From: CAJQND01 sp051010095 | GTDB lineage: Bacteria > Pseudomonadota > Alphaproteobacteria > Rhizobiales > CAJQND01 | DNA length: 15,147 nucleotides | Direction of reading: 5' to 3' | Assembly (NCBI GenBank): GCA_051010095.1 | Contig: JBPCVX010000031.1 | Location: 1-15,147 of the forward strand | Part shown: piece by piece, positions 13,733 to 15,147 of the stretch | How the letters are laid out: each line of letters starts with the position of its first letter | Position numbering within the stretch: the stretch's first letter is position 1 | The notes under the pieces: generated by a model | The model's database searches: none | What the model saw: only the letters and a program-made list of their open reading frames with translations | Told to the model about the DNA's origin: nothing | Program-made: the position numbers and the translations under genes

Positions 13733-14383
13733 ATGACACTTATTCTTTATGCCATACCTCCAAGCCTTTATTCAGCAAAAACCAGAATTGTGCTGCGGGC
13801 CAAAGGCATCTCCTGGGAAGAACGCCACCCCGAAGGTGGTTATTCAAACCCAGAATTTCAGGCAGAATTTCCTGCAGGCACATTACCGGCCATAGATCAT
13901 GACGGCTTTAAACTTTCTGATTCTGAGGCCATTAATGAATATCTCAATGAGATCAAAGCCTCTCCCGCTTTGTGGCCGTTGGGCATTCGTGACCGTGCGC
14001 AGGCCCGATTTTTATCGCGCTTTCATGACACCAGGCTAGAGCCAGCCGTTAGAGCATTGTTTGGCCATGTGGACCCGGCAAAGCGCGATGCTGGGTTTGT
14101 CGCCACCCAGGTAGGCGTGATCAACACGCGTCTTGAGCAAATGTCTTTGCTAATTGACCCCAAGCCACTGCTTACTGGTGATCAATTGAGCTTGGCTGAT
14201 TGCGGTTATCCCATCACCTTCACTTTTCTTGAACTTCTCAACGAACCCATGGCGCTGAATGTAAGATGGCCTGAAAAGGTTGCGCGTTATCGCGATAACC
14301 TCAAGGTAAACGCCCACATTGCAACAGAACTTGAAACCTATGCACCAGCATTGGGTGGTTGGATATCATCGGTCATCAAATGA
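13733..14383 (+). CDS. Glutathione S-transferase family protein
   Basis: This 216-residue soluble protein has the two-domain GST layout. The thioredoxin-like N-terminal domain (about 1-75) has PPSLYSAKTRIVLRAKGI with a candidate catalytic Ser/Tyr near 11-14, the cis-proline LPAI (Pro52) and the glutathione gamma-glutamyl site DSEAINEYL (63-71). The helical C-terminal domain contains LLTGDQLSLADCGY, a GST landmark. The class cannot be fixed by eye; it could conjugate, isomerise or reductively process a small molecule. AGAGG lies 7 bases before the ATG. The stop overlaps the start of the creatininase gene (ATGA), so the two are made together, and both follow the importer gene, hinting at a shared catabolic role. 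Confidence 0.9.
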   Translation: MTLILYAIPPSLYSAKTRIVLRAKGISWEERHPEGGYSNPEFQAEFPAGTLPAIDHDGFKLSDSEAINEYLNEIKASPALWPLGIRDRAQARFLSRFHDTRLEPAVRALFGHVDPAKRDAGFVATQVGVINTRLEQMSLLIDPKPLLTGDQLSLADCGYPITFTFLELLNEPMALNVRWPEKVARYRDNLKVNAHIATELETYAPALGGWISSVIK

Positions 14384-15108
14384 GATTGCAATTGGCCACA
14401 TGGAATGAGGTTGAGCGTTATCTTGAGCGCTCTTCGGGTATCATTATTCCTGTTGGTTCCACCGAACAGCACGGCCCTAATGGGCTTATAGGCACGGACG
14501 CATTGTGCGCTGAAGACATCTCTTTGGCGGTGGCCAAGCGTGTAAATGGGCTGGTGGCCCCCACATTTGCCTACACACCTGCACCTTTCAACATGAGTTT
14601 TCCAGGCACAGTGTCTCTTTCAAATGAGACTTTCACCGTACTTGCCAGGGAGGTGTTTGAAAGCCTGGTGCAGCACGGTTTTCAGAAGCTTTATGTGTTG
14701 AACGCACATGGCGCCAATCTTGCGCCTCTTAAGGCGATTGTGATTGAAAACGCAGATATAACTATCCGTTCGTGGTGGGATTTCGGTGAGGTCAATGCCA
14801 TACGCGATGAACTATTCGGGGTTTGGGAAGGCATGCATGCCACGCCCGCTGAAATCTCGATTACTCAAGCTAAGCACCGCGTCGTTGATGTGCCGCCACC
14901 GCCGCGCCCTAAGGAGCCTTTGTCTGAAGAGTTCCGGCAAGCTCACGCAGGCGACAAACATGGACCGCCAGATGAACATCGCGCGCAATTTCCTGATGGA
15001 CGCGTAGGCGCTGATTCAGCCCTTGCATCGCCTGCACACGGCGCACGCCTTTTGGAGGCCGCCGTGCAGGCAATATCTGAAGATTATCAAGCGTTTCTCG
15101 CCCGCTAA
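14380..15108 (+). CDS. Creatininase family metal-dependent amidohydrolase
   Basis: This 242-residue protein of the creatininase family (creatininase, FAPy deformylase ArfB, MftE) is predicted to hydrolyse a cyclic or linear amide with divalent metals. Metal-ligand positions are visible: Glu29 and His31 in GSTEQHGP, Asp40 in GTDALCAED, His110 in NAHGAN (usually NGHGGN) and the acidic residue of GMHATPAEIS (near 152-160). I use the ATG at 14380, which overlaps the GST stop by 4 bases and gives the N-terminus MRLQLATWNEVERYL; an in-frame TTG at 14359 is a less likely start. No strong ribosome site is seen, which fits translational coupling. The sequence does not show whether the substrate is creatinine; the family is broad. 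Confidence 0.92.
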   Translation: MRLQLATWNEVERYLERSSGIIIPVGSTEQHGPNGLIGTDALCAEDISLAVAKRVNGLVAPTFAYTPAPFNMSFPGTVSLSNETFTVLAREVFESLVQHGFQKLYVLNAHGANLAPLKAIVIENADITIRSWWDFGEVNAIRDELFGVWEGMHATPAEISITQAKHRVVDVPPPPRPKEPLSEEFRQAHAGDKHGPPDEHRAQFPDGRVGADSALASPAHGARLLEAAVQAISEDYQAFLAR

Positions 15109-15147
15109 TTCTTTTTGCGATATTCAAACGCCTTACCAAGCCGCCAC
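15105..15147 (-). CDS. Possible C-terminus of a gene running off the right edge
   Basis: On the minus strand the last 13 codons before a TAG (15105-15107) read WRLGKAFEYRKKN, a plausible basic, polar protein tail. It would converge on and overlap the creatininase stop by a few bases. Too little is present to name a family, and it could be a chance open frame. Confidence 0.3.
   Translation of the reverse strand, partial: WRLGKAFEYRKKN

Noticed and set aside
1..15147. CRISPR array, tRNA, rRNA, insertion sequence or prophage
   Set aside because: I found no regularly spaced repeats, cloverleaf, rRNA segment, transposase, integrase or long terminal inverted repeats.

Overview
The window looks like chromosomal DNA of an alphaproteobacterium, most likely of the order Hyphomicrobiales (Rhizobiales). 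The basis is the gene content: leuB near asd, purE-purK followed by rpsU, a pair of YdcH/DUF465 genes next to purEK, and an S21 with a basic, Arg/Lys-rich C-terminal extension. Base composition is moderate by eye. No rRNA, tRNA, CRISPR array, phage gene or transposase is visible. The genus cannot be named from the sequence alone.

Layout, left to right. (1) 127-912 (-): a short-chain dehydrogenase gene interrupted by a TAA exactly at the codon for the catalytic lysine. A 392-bp gap with several inverted repeats follows. (2) 1305-4822: leuB (leucine synthesis), a small three-helix membrane protein, a TerC-family membrane protein on the opposite strand, and asd (aspartate-semialdehyde dehydrogenase). 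(3) 4853-7899: a symmetric terminator shared by asd and rpsU, then rpsU, purK and purE on the minus strand with an 8-bp purE/purK overlap. After these come a small secreted four-cysteine protein and two divergent DUF465 paralogues. (4) 7904-11171: terminators, then on the minus strand an AMP-forming acyl-CoA synthetase, a SAM-dependent methyltransferase and leuD. (5) 11233-15108: an amino-acid-type ABC importer (ATPase and permease on minus, binding protein divergent on plus), a strong terminator, a glutathione S-transferase-like gene translationally coupled to a creatininase-family amidohydrolase gene, and the tail of a possible minus-strand gene at the right edge.

How the genes may work together. 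leuB, leuD and asd belong to branched-chain and aspartate-family amino acid synthesis; leuC is not in the window, and leuD lies about 8 kb from leuB. purE and purK perform the two-step carboxylation of AIR. The right end reads as an accessory uptake and catabolism locus: a PheC-like solute-binding protein and a one-permease importer next to a GST-like protein and a creatininase-type metal hydrolase. That suggests import and processing of a small nitrogen-containing compound, but the substrate is unknown.

Most of the window is conserved housekeeping sequence. No clearly new defence, mobile or RNA system is visible. The points most worth checking are the active-site nonsense codon in the dehydrogenase, the lipobox-like N-terminus of the ABC permease, the importer/GST/creatininase neighbourhood, a hairpin after the permease that may belong to a dispersed repeat family, and a possible long-range anti-Shine-Dalgarno pairing in front of the secreted protein.
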